A DNA stretch of 45,751 nt from Oligoflexales bacterium (lineage in GTDB: Bacteria > Bdellovibrionota_B > Oligoflexia > Oligoflexales > JAGOVF01): contig JAGOVF010000011.1 in the NCBI GenBank assembly GCA_018060885.1, positions 1-45,751 on the forward strand. The letters run 5' to 3'. Shown piece by piece: positions 25,845-35,053 of this stretch. Under the pieces are notes generated by a model. It made no database searches. It saw only the letters and a program-made list of their open reading frames with translations, and had not been told where the DNA came from. The first letter of the stretch is position 1; every line of letters starts with the position of its first letter. Both the position numbers and the translations under genes were made by a program.

Positions 25845-27750
25845 AATCGCCGGATTTCTGCTGCTTGGTCTTTCTGCTCTCTTAAATGTCGATGCGTTAC
25901 CAGAAAATGCAGATGGTATTTGGAGAGCAAAAGGTGGATGGCAAAAGTCTTCTGATTCCTACAGATTTACTGCTGAATCAGTTGCAATAGTTGAGATGTG
26001 CTCGAATAATCCTAACTATTTTGTGGAATTTCCTTCTATAATTCACGGAGCCCATAAAGTAACTATAGGTGGTAGAGTTCTTATAAATTACGGTGATATG
26101 GACTTTAAAGTTGCGCAATCATTTTATGGCTCGCCGATTTTAACTTGTAAAGATGTCGTTGATTCAGACCATTCTCACCCACTTATTTGGGAAGCTTCTA
26201 GCTATGCGCAATATTTTGCCAGATTTGATTTCTATCCGCGAATAAGTAGCCATAAGCCACACAATAAACTGTTTCAGGAAACTTTAAATATCGTAGCTGG
26301 TGGTGGTCTGATAATTATTGGTATTCTTGTTCTTATCGTTTTTTGGGGAAAAGTTGGAAATGATATTTCAATTTCAGTGTGTTTTGCGGCGATTTTTCTG
26401 GCTTTTTACTTCGTTATGAATGTTGCGTCATCGTTTGGTATTGAAATTTCAATGTTAAATGCACATAAAATTGCAGATGCGGGAATGTGGATTGGTGGAG
26501 CGTTTGTCGTCAACGTCTTTCGCTTGCAAGGAGTTGTGGGTCGAAATTTGCTTCTATTCTATATCGCTAGTGTTGTTCTAGCTTTGTTGATATTCAGTTT
26601 TGCAAGCACAGGCGATGCTGTTCAGCTCGGAACGATGATTCCATTTTTAGGCTATTTTGCTTTTAGTCTCACTTCATTGATTCGTTTGTACGTCAAAAGA
26701 AATTTTGAGAAAAACAATGCAAACAATTGGTTCAAAGTCGGGACTCTTTTGTTATTTATATCAAGTGGAATTAATGACTTCATGATAGTTTCAGGTGTGT
26801 ATCATGGCTATGTATTGCTATCTGTTGGAGTGGTGTTTGGTGTTATTGCAATTGCACTAGATGTGAACGAACGTATTAATGAGACTTATTCTGAGCGCGA
26901 CTATTTAAGGTTTAACCTTGAAAAAGAAGTTAAAAGTAAAACATTAGCCCTTGAAGAGAAAACCTCTAACTTAGAACAAGTGGTTATAGAACTTAAAACA
27001 ACTCAAGCTGAACTTATCCAATCTGCTAAAATGGCGTCGCTGGGTACTCTGTCTGCAGGCATTGCCCACGAAATTAACAATTCTTTAAATTACGTAAATG
27101 GAGCAATGACTCCATTAGAGTCACTATTAAAAAAAGAAGAGCAACTAAAAAGCAATGATAAGATTTTTAGTTTGATTAAGGTGATGAAAGAAGGACTACA
27201 TATAACCTTTGAAATCATTAAAAGCCTTCGTATGTATTCTGGTCTCAATCAAGCCAAGCTCAAAGAATATAGAGTTGCAGAACTTATAGACGCGGTATTG
27301 TCTATTTTGCGAGCAAAGATTAAGGCTAAAAATGCCAATGTCCAAATCAAGCTACCTGAAAATATGCGACTTACATTAAATGCCGCTGGGTTTAATCAAG
27401 TTATGATGAATTTAATTGTTAACGCATTAGACGCTATGCAAGAAAATCAAGCAAAAGTAAATATGATTACAATTTCTGGTCAGGATTTTGATGACCATGG
27501 TGAAATATTCGTCGAAGATAATGGTAGTGGGATACCGGAAAATATTTTGAAAAGTATTTTTGATCCTTTTTTTACTACAAAAGACGTTGGCGAAGGTACC
27601 GGGCTTGGTTTGCATATCAGTAGATCGGAAATTAAGCGTCTGGGAGGAGAGTTGCGTGTTTCTTCACAGCTAGGCGTAGGTACTGTTTTTTCAATTATAG
27701 TTCCTAAGAATCAGGCCGAGCGTGTGCCTGAAGTTAAGGACGCCGCATGA
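25825..27750 (+). CDS. Seven-helix-type membrane sensor histidine kinase
   Basis: A Sec-type start (MILEIDRIAGFLLLGLSALL) precedes an extracytoplasmic domain of about 125 residues. Then come about seven hydrophobic segments between residues 155 and 345 (for example GLIIIGILVLIVFW, FAAIFLAFYFVM, LLFYIASVVLALLIF), a coiled coil (355-400) and the kinase core. The H-box is MASLGTLSAGIAHEINNSLN with H415; the N-box is MNLIVNALDAMQ, then VEDNGSGIP, FDPFFTTKDVGEGTGLGL. The layout recalls 7TMR-DISM kinases. Both ends overlap neighbours (20 nt with the PLP enzyme, ATGA with the regulator), so it should phosphorylate the REC domain encoded next. The stimulus is unknown; a product of the upstream synthase is one attractive idea. 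Confidence 0.9.
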   Translation: MILEIDRIAGFLLLGLSALLNVDALPENADGIWRAKGGWQKSSDSYRFTAESVAIVEMCSNNPNYFVEFPSIIHGAHKVTIGGRVLINYGDMDFKVAQSFYGSPILTCKDVVDSDHSHPLIWEASSYAQYFARFDFYPRISSHKPHNKLFQETLNIVAGGGLIIIGILVLIVFWGKVGNDISISVCFAAIFLAFYFVMNVASSFGIEISMLNAHKIADAGMWIGGAFVVNVFRLQGVVGRNLLLFYIASVVLALLIFSFASTGDAVQLGTMIPFLGYFAFSLTSLIRLYVKRNFEKNNANNWFKVGTLLLFISSGINDFMIVSGVYHGYVLLSVGVVFGVIAIALDVNERINETYSERDYLRFNLEKEVKSKTLALEEKTSNLEQVVIELKTTQAELIQSAKMASLGTLSAGIAHEINNSLNYVNGAMTPLESLLKKEEQLKSNDKIFSLIKVMKEGLHITFEIIKSLRMYSGLNQAKLKEYRVAELIDAVLSILRAKIKAKNANVQIKLPENMRLTLNAAGFNQVMMNLIVNALDAMQENQAKVNMITISGQDFDDHGEIFVEDNGSGIPENILKSIFDPFFTTKDVGEGTGLGLHISRSEIKRLGGELRVSSQLGVGTVFSIIVPKNQAERVPEVKDAA

Positions 27751-29036
27751 AAAAGCCCATTATTTTTTATGTTGATGACGAGCCGAATAATCTGACGATA
27801 TTTGAAGCTTCAGTTCCTGATACATGGCAAGTTTATACTTTTGATAGTCCTATCACGGCGCTTAAGGAGCTTGAGCGGTATCATCCGAGCATTGTTCTAT
27901 CTGACCAGCGTATGCCGATTATGAAAGGTGTTGAGTTTTTAGAGTTGGTTAAAAAGCTTTTGCCAAGTGCGATTCGGATTGTGGTTACTGGATATTCTGA
28001 TGAAGATTTAGTCATCGAGTCCGTCCGAAAAGCTCAAGTTTTTGATTATTTAAGAAAGCCTTGGGAGACTGAAGAGCTAATTGCAAGCTTGCAGCGAGCT
28101 TTAGATTTTTATTCACTAAACCAAGAGCGCGAAGAGCTTTTAAATACTTTGCAAAAGCAACAGGCAGAACTCAAAGATAAGACTGAAAATCTATCAAAAG
28201 CTAAATTAGAGTTAGAACTTTCAATAGCAAAAGAAAAGCAAATGCGGCAAGAGTTGGAATCTTGGGTGCCACCATTTGTCGTTTGGGCTATCCAATCAGA
28301 AAATGTAAAATTTCCGCTCATGCGAAATTTAATTGGCGTGACATTTGATATTATTGAAAGCAGCCGATTGCATGGCCAACTGGTCAATGGCAAACCTGTT
28401 CGAAAAAGAATATTGGAGTTGTTTTCTGAAGCCATAATGCGTCACAGTGGATGGCGCGAATCCCATGCCGGAGATTCGGCTTATGCGCATTTTGGGTTGG
28501 TGGAATCTCAAAAGCCGCCAGCAGAGGCCGCATTGGCCGCGGCGCAAGATTTTCGAGTTGCTCTAAGGGGCCTAAGCAAAGTCAGCGGCCTGGACTTTGA
28601 ATGTGGAATTGCACTGCATTTGAGTAAAGACACCATTGTTGATGTACATACCATACAGATATCTACAGATGCGGGTATCAAGACGCAAAAGTCCTTTGAT
28701 ACAAGTTCTCGAGACGTAGATCTGCTTCATCGCATTGAAAAGTTGACGCATGCTCTACCTGGTACTAATATCATCCTTACCGCAGACTTCTTGTCTCAGT
28801 TGCATTCGATTCCACAAAGATTGATTGACTTAGGGTATGTTGCAGTTCGTGGTCAGACAGAATGCGTGAGGCTTCACCTTATTCCGAGTGATTTGGCTTC
28901 TGGAGAGGCGCTGCAAAAATTTAAAAACGAATATTTTGAAGAGACTAAAGAATTAGCCCAACAAAAATATGATAAAGAAACGCTTGGCAAAAACAGCCAA
29001 AACAACCAAAAATCAAAGTCAGACGAAGCCGCCTAA
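27747..29036 (+). CDS. Response regulator: REC, coiled coil, class III cyclase-like domain
   Basis: The REC domain has the acidic pair in FYVDDEPNN (D10, D11), phospho-acceptor D53 in VLSDQRMP, T81 in VVTGYSD and K104 in YLRKPWE. A coiled coil (about 120-172) links to a class III nucleotidyl cyclase homology domain: GVTFDIIESSRLHG (first metal Asp D201), SHAGDSAYAHFG (second metal Asp D243), GIALHLS, and SRDVDLLHRIEKL (R329 kept; the usual Asn of the NxxxR motif is Asp here). The purine-specifying lysine is not obvious. Activity is therefore uncertain: it could make cAMP or cGMP, or be a nucleotide-binding output. The first codon overlaps the stop of the kinase (ATGA). Confidence 0.87.
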   Translation: MKKPIIFYVDDEPNNLTIFEASVPDTWQVYTFDSPITALKELERYHPSIVLSDQRMPIMKGVEFLELVKKLLPSAIRIVVTGYSDEDLVIESVRKAQVFDYLRKPWETEELIASLQRALDFYSLNQEREELLNTLQKQQAELKDKTENLSKAKLELELSIAKEKQMRQELESWVPPFVVWAIQSENVKFPLMRNLIGVTFDIIESSRLHGQLVNGKPVRKRILELFSEAIMRHSGWRESHAGDSAYAHFGLVESQKPPAEAALAAAQDFRVALRGLSKVSGLDFECGIALHLSKDTIVDVHTIQISTDAGIKTQKSFDTSSRDVDLLHRIEKLTHALPGTNIILTADFLSQLHSIPQRLIDLGYVAVRGQTECVRLHLIPSDLASGEALQKFKNEYFEETKELAQQKYDKETLGKNSQNNQKSKSDEAA

Positions 29037-30390
29037 AGAATTTCAACAAAAGCAATTTGCTACCAAGGGCTCGTTAAAGATATTTCGAGCCGAACTTATG
29101 CATTGCTTATCTTCTATTAAGATCCGAGCTGCTGAACGTTCTCGTCTTAAGCATTATAAAGATTGTGGACTGGTGGTTGATGAAACTGGAGTTGTTGTTG
29201 ATTTAGAAGACTTTAAAAGCATTCGAACTAAATACCCTAAAGCAACACTTGTTGAATGGAAGAATTCTATAATCATTCCTGGCTTTGTTGATGCACATTT
29301 GCATATGCCTCAGCTAAATATGATAGGCGCATATGGCGAAAATCTTCTTGGCTGGCTAAAAAAATACACTTTTCCTACCGAAGCGGATTTGGGAAAAAAT
29401 CGGGATTTAAGCCAAGCTATAGCGCAGCAATTAATGATAGAGCTGCTGCGTAATGGGACGACAACAGCAGCTATTTATACAACGGTGCATGGCCACACTT
29501 GTGATCAGACTTTTATGGCGGCTGAGCAGGCGGGCATCCGGGCCATTATTGGTAAAGTGAGTATGGACCGAAATGCTCCTCGTGCGTTGACTATGTCGGC
29601 AAAACGAGATTTGGAATTAAACGAAGAGTTGATTGAAAAGTGGCACGGTAAGAATTCAAAACTTCACTATGCAATTACACCACGCTTTGCCCCTACATCA
29701 ACGCCATTGCAATTAAAAATGCTAGGTGATCTTTTTCAAAAGACCCCTGGCTTATATATGCAAACACATTTATCAGAAAGTCGAGCTGAATTGGAATGGG
29801 TTAAGAAACTCTATCCTAAACATCGCGATTATCTTTCGGTCTATGCAGACAATGGGTTGATCGGCGAAAAAGCAATATTTGGCCATGCTATTCACTTGCG
29901 CCAAAATGAAATAAATAGAATTGAAGCTACGCATTCTGCTATTTGTCATTGTCCGAGCTCAAATCTATTTCTCGGAAGCGGGCTTTGTCCGATCACAAAA
30001 TATTTAGAACAAGGCCTAAATGTGGCACTTGGCAGTGATATAGGAGCCGGGACAAGCTTGAGTTTATGGCGAAATCTGCTTGATGCGTATAAAATTCAAC
30101 AGTTAGCAGGGGCTAGCATAAGCCCATCAAATTTACTATATTTAGCAACACTTGGCGGGGCAGAAGCTCTTAAAATGGAGCAAAGAATCGGTAATCTAGT
30201 TCCAGGCAAGCAAGCAGACTTTCAAGTGCTGCGTTGGGATCGAGAAGAGCTGCTCGCTCGTCGTATGGAAACAGAAGAAAATGCTCAGCAGCGACTTTTT
30301 GCTCTGATTACGCATGCTGATAAACACCTTGTTGCAGCTACCGCTATAGATGGTCAATTGGTTTTTGAAAATGGTGATTTAAATACTTAA
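28969..30390 (+). CDS. guaD: Guanine deaminase
   Basis: A Zn-dependent amidohydrolase that converts guanine to xanthine. Family motifs: PGFVDAHLHMPQLNMIGAYGENLLGWLKKYTFPTE, RNGTTTAA, GKVSMDRNAP, QTHLSES, AICHCPSSNLFLGSGL and the metal-binding LGSDIGAGTSLSLWRN. These give metal His residues (HxH), the mid-domain His and the late Asp. The ATG at 28969 lies 68 nt inside the regulator gene and gives a basic, low-complexity N-terminus (KKRLAKTAKTTKNQ). No later in-frame ATG precedes the core RAELMHCLSS segment except inside it, so this start or a coupled one nearby is likely. It connects the signalling genes to thrS and the kynurenine genes in one run. Confidence 0.9.
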   Translation: MIKKRLAKTAKTTKNQSQTKPPKEFQQKQFATKGSLKIFRAELMHCLSSIKIRAAERSRLKHYKDCGLVVDETGVVVDLEDFKSIRTKYPKATLVEWKNSIIIPGFVDAHLHMPQLNMIGAYGENLLGWLKKYTFPTEADLGKNRDLSQAIAQQLMIELLRNGTTTAAIYTTVHGHTCDQTFMAAEQAGIRAIIGKVSMDRNAPRALTMSAKRDLELNEELIEKWHGKNSKLHYAITPRFAPTSTPLQLKMLGDLFQKTPGLYMQTHLSESRAELEWVKKLYPKHRDYLSVYADNGLIGEKAIFGHAIHLRQNEINRIEATHSAICHCPSSNLFLGSGLCPITKYLEQGLNVALGSDIGAGTSLSLWRNLLDAYKIQQLAGASISPSNLLYLATLGGAEALKMEQRIGNLVPGKQADFQVLRWDREELLARRMETEENAQQRLFALITHADKHLVAATAIDGQLVFENGDLNT

Positions 30391-30401
30391 AATAGGAAAA
30401 A

Positions 30402-32219
30402 ATGGTAATGAACGAAGCTGAAAACCCAAGTCTTTTTCGAGTACGACACTCGTTGGCGCATATTTTAGCGCAAGCTGTGAAGTTGGAGTTCCCAAAAGCG
30501 CAGTTAGGATTCGGGCCTGCAACTGAGACAGGGTTTTTCTATGATTTTGATTTAGGTGAAGCAGTGATTCATCCTGAAAATTTGAAAAACATTGAAAAGA
30601 AGATGAAAAAAATAATTGGCCAAGCTCAGGAATTTAAACGTGAAGACTGTGACTATTCTGAAGCAAAAAGTCGATTAGACGCTGTCTATGAAAGCTATAA
30701 ATTGCAAAATATAGATAAGTTGAAAATGTCAGGAGTTACTAATTTCTCGTTTTATAGCAATGGCCCATTTATGGATTTATGTGAAGGACCGCATGTCGGA
30801 AAAACAAGTGAAATAAACGCCAACGCATTTAAGCTAGATCGAATTGCCGGCGCATATTGGCTGGGTGATGAGAAAAATAAGATGCTGACGCGCATATATG
30901 GTCTCGCTTATGAGACACCTGAACAGCTACAAGATTTTTTAAAGCGTCGAGAATTAGCAGAGAAATACGACCACAAAAAACTCGGCAAGGAACTAGATTT
31001 ATTTCATTTTGAAGAGAATATTGGCAAAGGTTTGCCCCTATGGTTGCCAAACGGCACAGTCATTCGCGATGAAATAGAAAAATTTGCTAAAGAAAAAGAG
31101 TTTCAATATGGCTATCAAAGGGTCTGGACGCCGCATATTACTAAAAAAGAACTCTATGAAATGTCAGGTCATTTAGCGGCATATAAAGATGGCATGTTTC
31201 CTGCGCTGGTCGAGGTGGATGAGCTAACAGGGGCAAAACAAGAATATTATCTTAAACCGATGAATTGCCCACATCATCATTATATTTTTAAAAGCCGTCG
31301 TCGCAGTTACCGTGATTTACCTCTGCGTTTAGCCGAATATGGCACTCAGTATCGCTGGGAGCAGTCTGGAGAACTTTCAGGCATAATTCGTGTGCGAGCA
31401 ATGACAATAAATGACGCGCATATCTATTGTGCATTTGAAGATGCAAAAGCAGAAATGCGCAATGTCTTGAAACTTTATATGGAATACTATACTGCGTTTA
31501 AACTTACAGATTATGTTTTCCGTTTATCACTCAATGACCCCGAAAACCAGCAAAAATACAAGGGCGATGCGGCTATGTGGGAAAAAGCATCGACTGTTTT
31601 GCGAGAAGTTTTAATTGAAGAGAAAATTCCTTTTGTTGAAGCAAAGGGTGAAGCTGCATTTTATGGGCCTAAAATTGATATCCAATTTAAAAACTTAATG
31701 GGCCGAGAAGAAACAGTTTCTACAATTCAGCTTGATTTGCTCAGCCCACAGAATTTCGATTTAAATTTTCATGATAAAGATGACAAAGAAGTGCGCCCAG
31801 TGATAATTCATCGTTCACCCTTATCAACCCACGAAAGATTTATCAGCTTTTTGCTAGAATTTTATGGTGGAGCGATGCCAACTTGGTGTTCACCAGTACA
31901 AGTTGCTCTTATTCCTGTCAATGATAGTTGCTTGGCTTATGCCGAGGAGCTGCGAGAATTGTTACACAAACAATTTGTGCGAGTTGAAGTTGATGACACT
32001 AACAATTCGTTTAATAAAAAAATTCGCAATAGCGCCGTTAAAAAAATTCCTATTTCAATCATAATAGGTAACAAAGAAGTCGATGAAAAATTGGTGACTT
32101 TACGTCGCTTGGGCGTTGAACAGCAGGAAACTATTGCTCGCGATACGTTTGTAGCCCAGATTCTGACTGAGATTCGTGAGCGCCATAATTTCCGCGAACC
32201 TATGCATTCAATTATTTAG
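30402..32219 (+). CDS. thrS: Threonyl-tRNA synthetase lacking the TGS domain
   Basis: Charges tRNA-Thr. The protein starts directly at the editing domain (HSLAHILAQAV, with the paired histidines, and CEGPH for the second pair), then the class II catalytic core with zinc ligands in MNCPHHHY, AMTINDAHIYC and PLSTHERF, and the anticodon-binding domain at the C-terminus (LIPVNDS onward). The usual N-terminal TGS domain of about 60 residues is absent, giving 605 rather than about 640 residues. ATGs at 30402 and 30408 are both possible; AGGA lies 5 nt before the first. It is 11 bp downstream of guaD and 10 bp upstream of the dioxygenase, so it is embedded in a catabolic transcript. Confidence 0.96.
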   Translation: MVMNEAENPSLFRVRHSLAHILAQAVKLEFPKAQLGFGPATETGFFYDFDLGEAVIHPENLKNIEKKMKKIIGQAQEFKREDCDYSEAKSRLDAVYESYKLQNIDKLKMSGVTNFSFYSNGPFMDLCEGPHVGKTSEINANAFKLDRIAGAYWLGDEKNKMLTRIYGLAYETPEQLQDFLKRRELAEKYDHKKLGKELDLFHFEENIGKGLPLWLPNGTVIRDEIEKFAKEKEFQYGYQRVWTPHITKKELYEMSGHLAAYKDGMFPALVEVDELTGAKQEYYLKPMNCPHHHYIFKSRRRSYRDLPLRLAEYGTQYRWEQSGELSGIIRVRAMTINDAHIYCAFEDAKAEMRNVLKLYMEYYTAFKLTDYVFRLSLNDPENQQKYKGDAAMWEKASTVLREVLIEEKIPFVEAKGEAAFYGPKIDIQFKNLMGREETVSTIQLDLLSPQNFDLNFHDKDDKEVRPVIIHRSPLSTHERFISFLLEFYGGAMPTWCSPVQVALIPVNDSCLAYAEELRELLHKQFVRVEVDDTNNSFNKKIRNSAVKKIPISIIIGNKEVDEKLVTLRRLGVEQQETIARDTFVAQILTEIRERHNFREPMHSII

Positions 32220-32229
32220 AGGATTTCCG

Positions 32230-32733
32230 ATGTTGCCACCAATTAATTTTAAAAAGTGGATTGATGAACACCGCGATCAACTCAAGCCGCCAGTGTGTAA
32301 TCAGGTCGTTTATAAAGACGCGGATTTTATCATCATGGTTGTTGGTGGGCCTAATTCTCGAAAAGATTATCACCTAAATGAAACTGAAGAGTTTTTCTAT
32401 CAATTAGAAGGTGACATGCTCTTAAAGATTAAGGATAAGGAAGGATTTAAAGATATATTGATTAAACAAGGCGAAATTTTTTTACTACCGGCATCGACTC
32501 CACACTCTCCGCAGCGTTTTGCAAATACAGTCGGACTGGTCATTGAACGACGACGACCAGAAGCAAGCTTAGATGCTTTTCAATGGTATTGTGATCAATG
32601 CACGGCTTTATTATACGAAGAGAGAGTTAAGTTGACGAATATAGTCCAACAGCTACCGCCCATTTTTCAGCGCTATCAAAGTAGCGGAAAACACACTTGC
32701 CAGAGCTGTGGATTTGTTAATGCTCAAAATTGA
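32230..32733 (+). CDS. nbaC: 3-hydroxyanthranilate 3,4-dioxygenase
   Basis: Opens the ring of 3-hydroxyanthranilate to 2-amino-3-carboxymuconate semialdehyde with Fe(II) and O2. The cupin iron ligands are H48 and E54 (DYHLNETEEFFYQ) and H92 (STPHSPQRF). Substrate residues R44, R96 and E106 are in place. The second, rubredoxin-like metal site of bacterial forms is complete: C121/C124 (CDQC) and C157/C160 (CQSC). The ATG at 32230 follows GAGGATTTCCG and gives 167 residues, normal for bacteria; longer in-frame starts would overlap thrS. The end overlaps the start of the decarboxylase gene by 14 nt. Confidence 0.95.
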   Translation: MLPPINFKKWIDEHRDQLKPPVCNQVVYKDADFIIMVVGGPNSRKDYHLNETEEFFYQLEGDMLLKIKDKEGFKDILIKQGEIFLLPASTPHSPQRFANTVGLVIERRRPEASLDAFQWYCDQCTALLYEERVKLTNIVQQLPPIFQRYQSSGKHTCQSCGFVNAQN

Positions 32734-33748
32734 TATCCACACGCATATTTTACCGAAAGCTATTCCAGACTTTATGAAGAAATTTGGTTATGGCGGATTT
32801 ATAAAACTCGAACATCACAAATCCTGTTGTGCGCGCATGCTGCGCGATGATGGCACTTTTTTTCGCGAGATCGAGCATAATTGCTGGGATGCGGATGTTC
32901 GCTTAAAAGAATGTGAGAAGAGTGGAATTAAAGTTCAAGTGTTGTCTACTGTTCCTGTTATGTTTTCCTATTGGGCGAAACCCAAAGATGCCTTAGAAGT
33001 CTCGCGATTTATAAATGACGATATTGCGCATACAGTGAGTCGCTATCCAAAAAATTTTGTTGGACTTGGGACGGTGCCTTTGCAAGACGAAGAGCTTGCG
33101 TGTTTAGAGTTGCGTAGATGTATAGAGGAGCTGGGTTTACGCGGCGTTGAAATTGGAACGCATATCAATGGCGATAATCTCGATCACAGACGCTTTCGCG
33201 AATTTTTTCGTCTAGCCGAGCAACTTGGCGCCGCTATCTTCGTGCATCCTTGGGATATGATGGGCAGCGATTCCATGCAGAAATATTGGTTACCGTGGCT
33301 CGTCGGTATGCCTGCGGAATCTTCTCGAGCAATTTGTTCGATGCTTTTCGGTGGTGTGTTTGAGCAGTTTAAAGATCTTCGCGTCGCTTTTGCGCATGGC
33401 GGCGGCGCTTTTCCCGCGACTTTCGGCAGAATAGTTAAAGGTTATGAAGCTAGGCCTGATTTGTGTGCAGTCGACAATCCGCATCACCCAACTAAATATT
33501 TGGGTCATTTTTATTTAGATACTCTTGTTCATGACGTAAAGATATTACAACTCTTAGTTGAATTGATTGGCGCAGAACGTTTAGCAATTGGCAGTGATTA
33601 CCCTTTTCCTTTAGGCGAGGATTCGCCCGGTTCGATTGTTGATGAATTACAGAAAAGTTTTAAATCTACACCGAGTGTTATGAATGCACTTTGCCATGGG
33701 TCAGCATTGCAATGGCTAGGCTTAAAAAAATCTGACTTTTTAGAATAG
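32720..33748 (+). CDS. nbaD: Aminocarboxymuconate-semialdehyde decarboxylase (ACMSD)
   Basis: A Zn-dependent amidohydrolase-superfamily enzyme that decarboxylates 2-amino-3-carboxymuconate semialdehyde, so preventing its cyclisation to quinolinate. Seen are the metal motif IDIHTHILP, the substrate-facing VHPWDMMG, AHGGGAFP and IGSDYPFPLGEDSPG (late Asp). The ATG at 32720 begins MLKIDIHTH, as is typical; a GTG 12 nt upstream is possible but adds nothing. It overlaps the dioxygenase gene by 14 nt, consistent with coupled translation of consecutive pathway steps. Its presence points to the catabolic branch through 2-aminomuconate. Confidence 0.95.
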   Translation: MLKIDIHTHILPKAIPDFMKKFGYGGFIKLEHHKSCCARMLRDDGTFFREIEHNCWDADVRLKECEKSGIKVQVLSTVPVMFSYWAKPKDALEVSRFINDDIAHTVSRYPKNFVGLGTVPLQDEELACLELRRCIEELGLRGVEIGTHINGDNLDHRRFREFFRLAEQLGAAIFVHPWDMMGSDSMQKYWLPWLVGMPAESSRAICSMLFGGVFEQFKDLRVAFAHGGGAFPATFGRIVKGYEARPDLCAVDNPHHPTKYLGHFYLDTLVHDVKILQLLVELIGAERLAIGSDYPFPLGEDSPGSIVDELQKSFKSTPSVMNALCHGSALQWLGLKKSDFLE

Positions 33749-33757
33749 GCTATATCA

Positions 33758-35053
33758 ATGGGTATTAGTGAATTTCGTAGCGATTTCGAATTTGCAAAAA
33801 CTTTAGATCAACAAGATGATTTGAAAGATTTTCGTAAGGACTTTTTATTTCCAAAACAAAAAAATGGCGAAGCTTATAATTATTTTTGTGGGAATTCTCT
33901 AGGTCTTCAGCCCATCAAGACTAGAGAATATATAAACGAAGAATTATCAGCTTGGTCGGAGCTAGGCGTAGAAGCGCACTTTAAAGCCAAAACTCCTTGG
34001 TATTCTTACCATGAATCAGTCACTCAGGGCTTGGCCGAAATTGTCGGGGCTCAAACAAATGAAGTTGTCGCAATGAATTCATTGACAACTAATTTGCATT
34101 TAGCTCTTGTTTCTTTTTATCAACCGAATGCAAAACGTTATAAAATTTTAATTGAAAAAGGCGCCTTTCCTTCGGATTACTATGCGGTCAAATCGCAAAT
34201 TCGCCAGCGCGGTTTTGATGTCGAATCAGCATTAGTAGAAATAACTCCACGCGAAGGTGAGCAAATATTACGCACAGAAGATATTTTGGCTAGCATTGAA
34301 AAACACGGTCCCGAGCTTGCCTGTGTAATGTTAGGGGGAGTTCAATATCTCACAGGGCAGCTGTTTGATATGAAAGAAATTGCCTCGGCCGCCCAAAATC
34401 AAAACGCTTATGTTGGTTTCGATTTAGCCCACGCTGCCGGAAACGTGGAATTGAAATTACATGATTGGAATGTCGATTTTGCTGTTTGGTGTAGTTACAA
34501 ATATCTGAACTCAGGAGCGGGCGGTATCGCAGGTTTTTATGTGCATGAGCGACACTCTCAAAAAAGTAAAAATGGAAAATTTTTACCCAGATTTGAAGGT
34601 TGGTGGGGAACAAATAAAACGACCAGATTTAAAATGGAAGCAGATATTGATCCAATTCTCAGCGCAGAGGCCTGGCAGCTTAGCAACCCACCCATATTTC
34701 AATTAGCAGCTTTGCGGGCATCACTTGAGCTTTTTCAGAAAGCGCAAATGTCAAGGATTCGCAAAAAGAGCGTTAAATTAACCGCTTATTTTGAATATTT
34801 ATTAGATCAGATGTTGGGCTCGGATATCTCCATAATCACGCCGCGACAATATGATGCAAGGGGTGCTCAGCTTTCATTGAGAATTGGCGCACAAAAAGAT
34901 AGGTCTTTTATAGAGCGTTTAGCAGATCATGGTGTCGTGTGTGATTTTCGCATGCCAGATATTATTCGCGCGGCTCCTGCTCCTTTGTATAACAATTTTA
35001 GTGATGTTTATGCGCTGGTGAATGCAATAAAAACTGCTTTAAGGAACTCATAA
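33758..35053 (+). CDS. kynU: Kynureninase
   Basis: A PLP enzyme that hydrolyses kynurenine and 3-hydroxykynurenine to anthranilate or 3-hydroxyanthranilate plus alanine. FCGNSLGLQP (residues 43-52), WYSYHE, VVAMNSLTTNLHL, FDLAHAAGN (D222) and the Schiff-base lysine K248 in WCSYKYLNSGAGGIAGFYVHE are diagnostic. The 431-residue length is typical. It starts 9 bp after ACMSD and its stop shares one base with the next start (TAATG), so the four kynurenine genes read as one unit. Confidence 0.95.
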   Translation: MGISEFRSDFEFAKTLDQQDDLKDFRKDFLFPKQKNGEAYNYFCGNSLGLQPIKTREYINEELSAWSELGVEAHFKAKTPWYSYHESVTQGLAEIVGAQTNEVVAMNSLTTNLHLALVSFYQPNAKRYKILIEKGAFPSDYYAVKSQIRQRGFDVESALVEITPREGEQILRTEDILASIEKHGPELACVMLGGVQYLTGQLFDMKEIASAAQNQNAYVGFDLAHAAGNVELKLHDWNVDFAVWCSYKYLNSGAGGIAGFYVHERHSQKSKNGKFLPRFEGWWGTNKTTRFKMEADIDPILSAEAWQLSNPPIFQLAALRASLELFQKAQMSRIRKKSVKLTAYFEYLLDQMLGSDISIITPRQYDARGAQLSLRIGAQKDRSFIERLADHGVVCDFRMPDIIRAAPAPLYNNFSDVYALVNAIKTALRNS

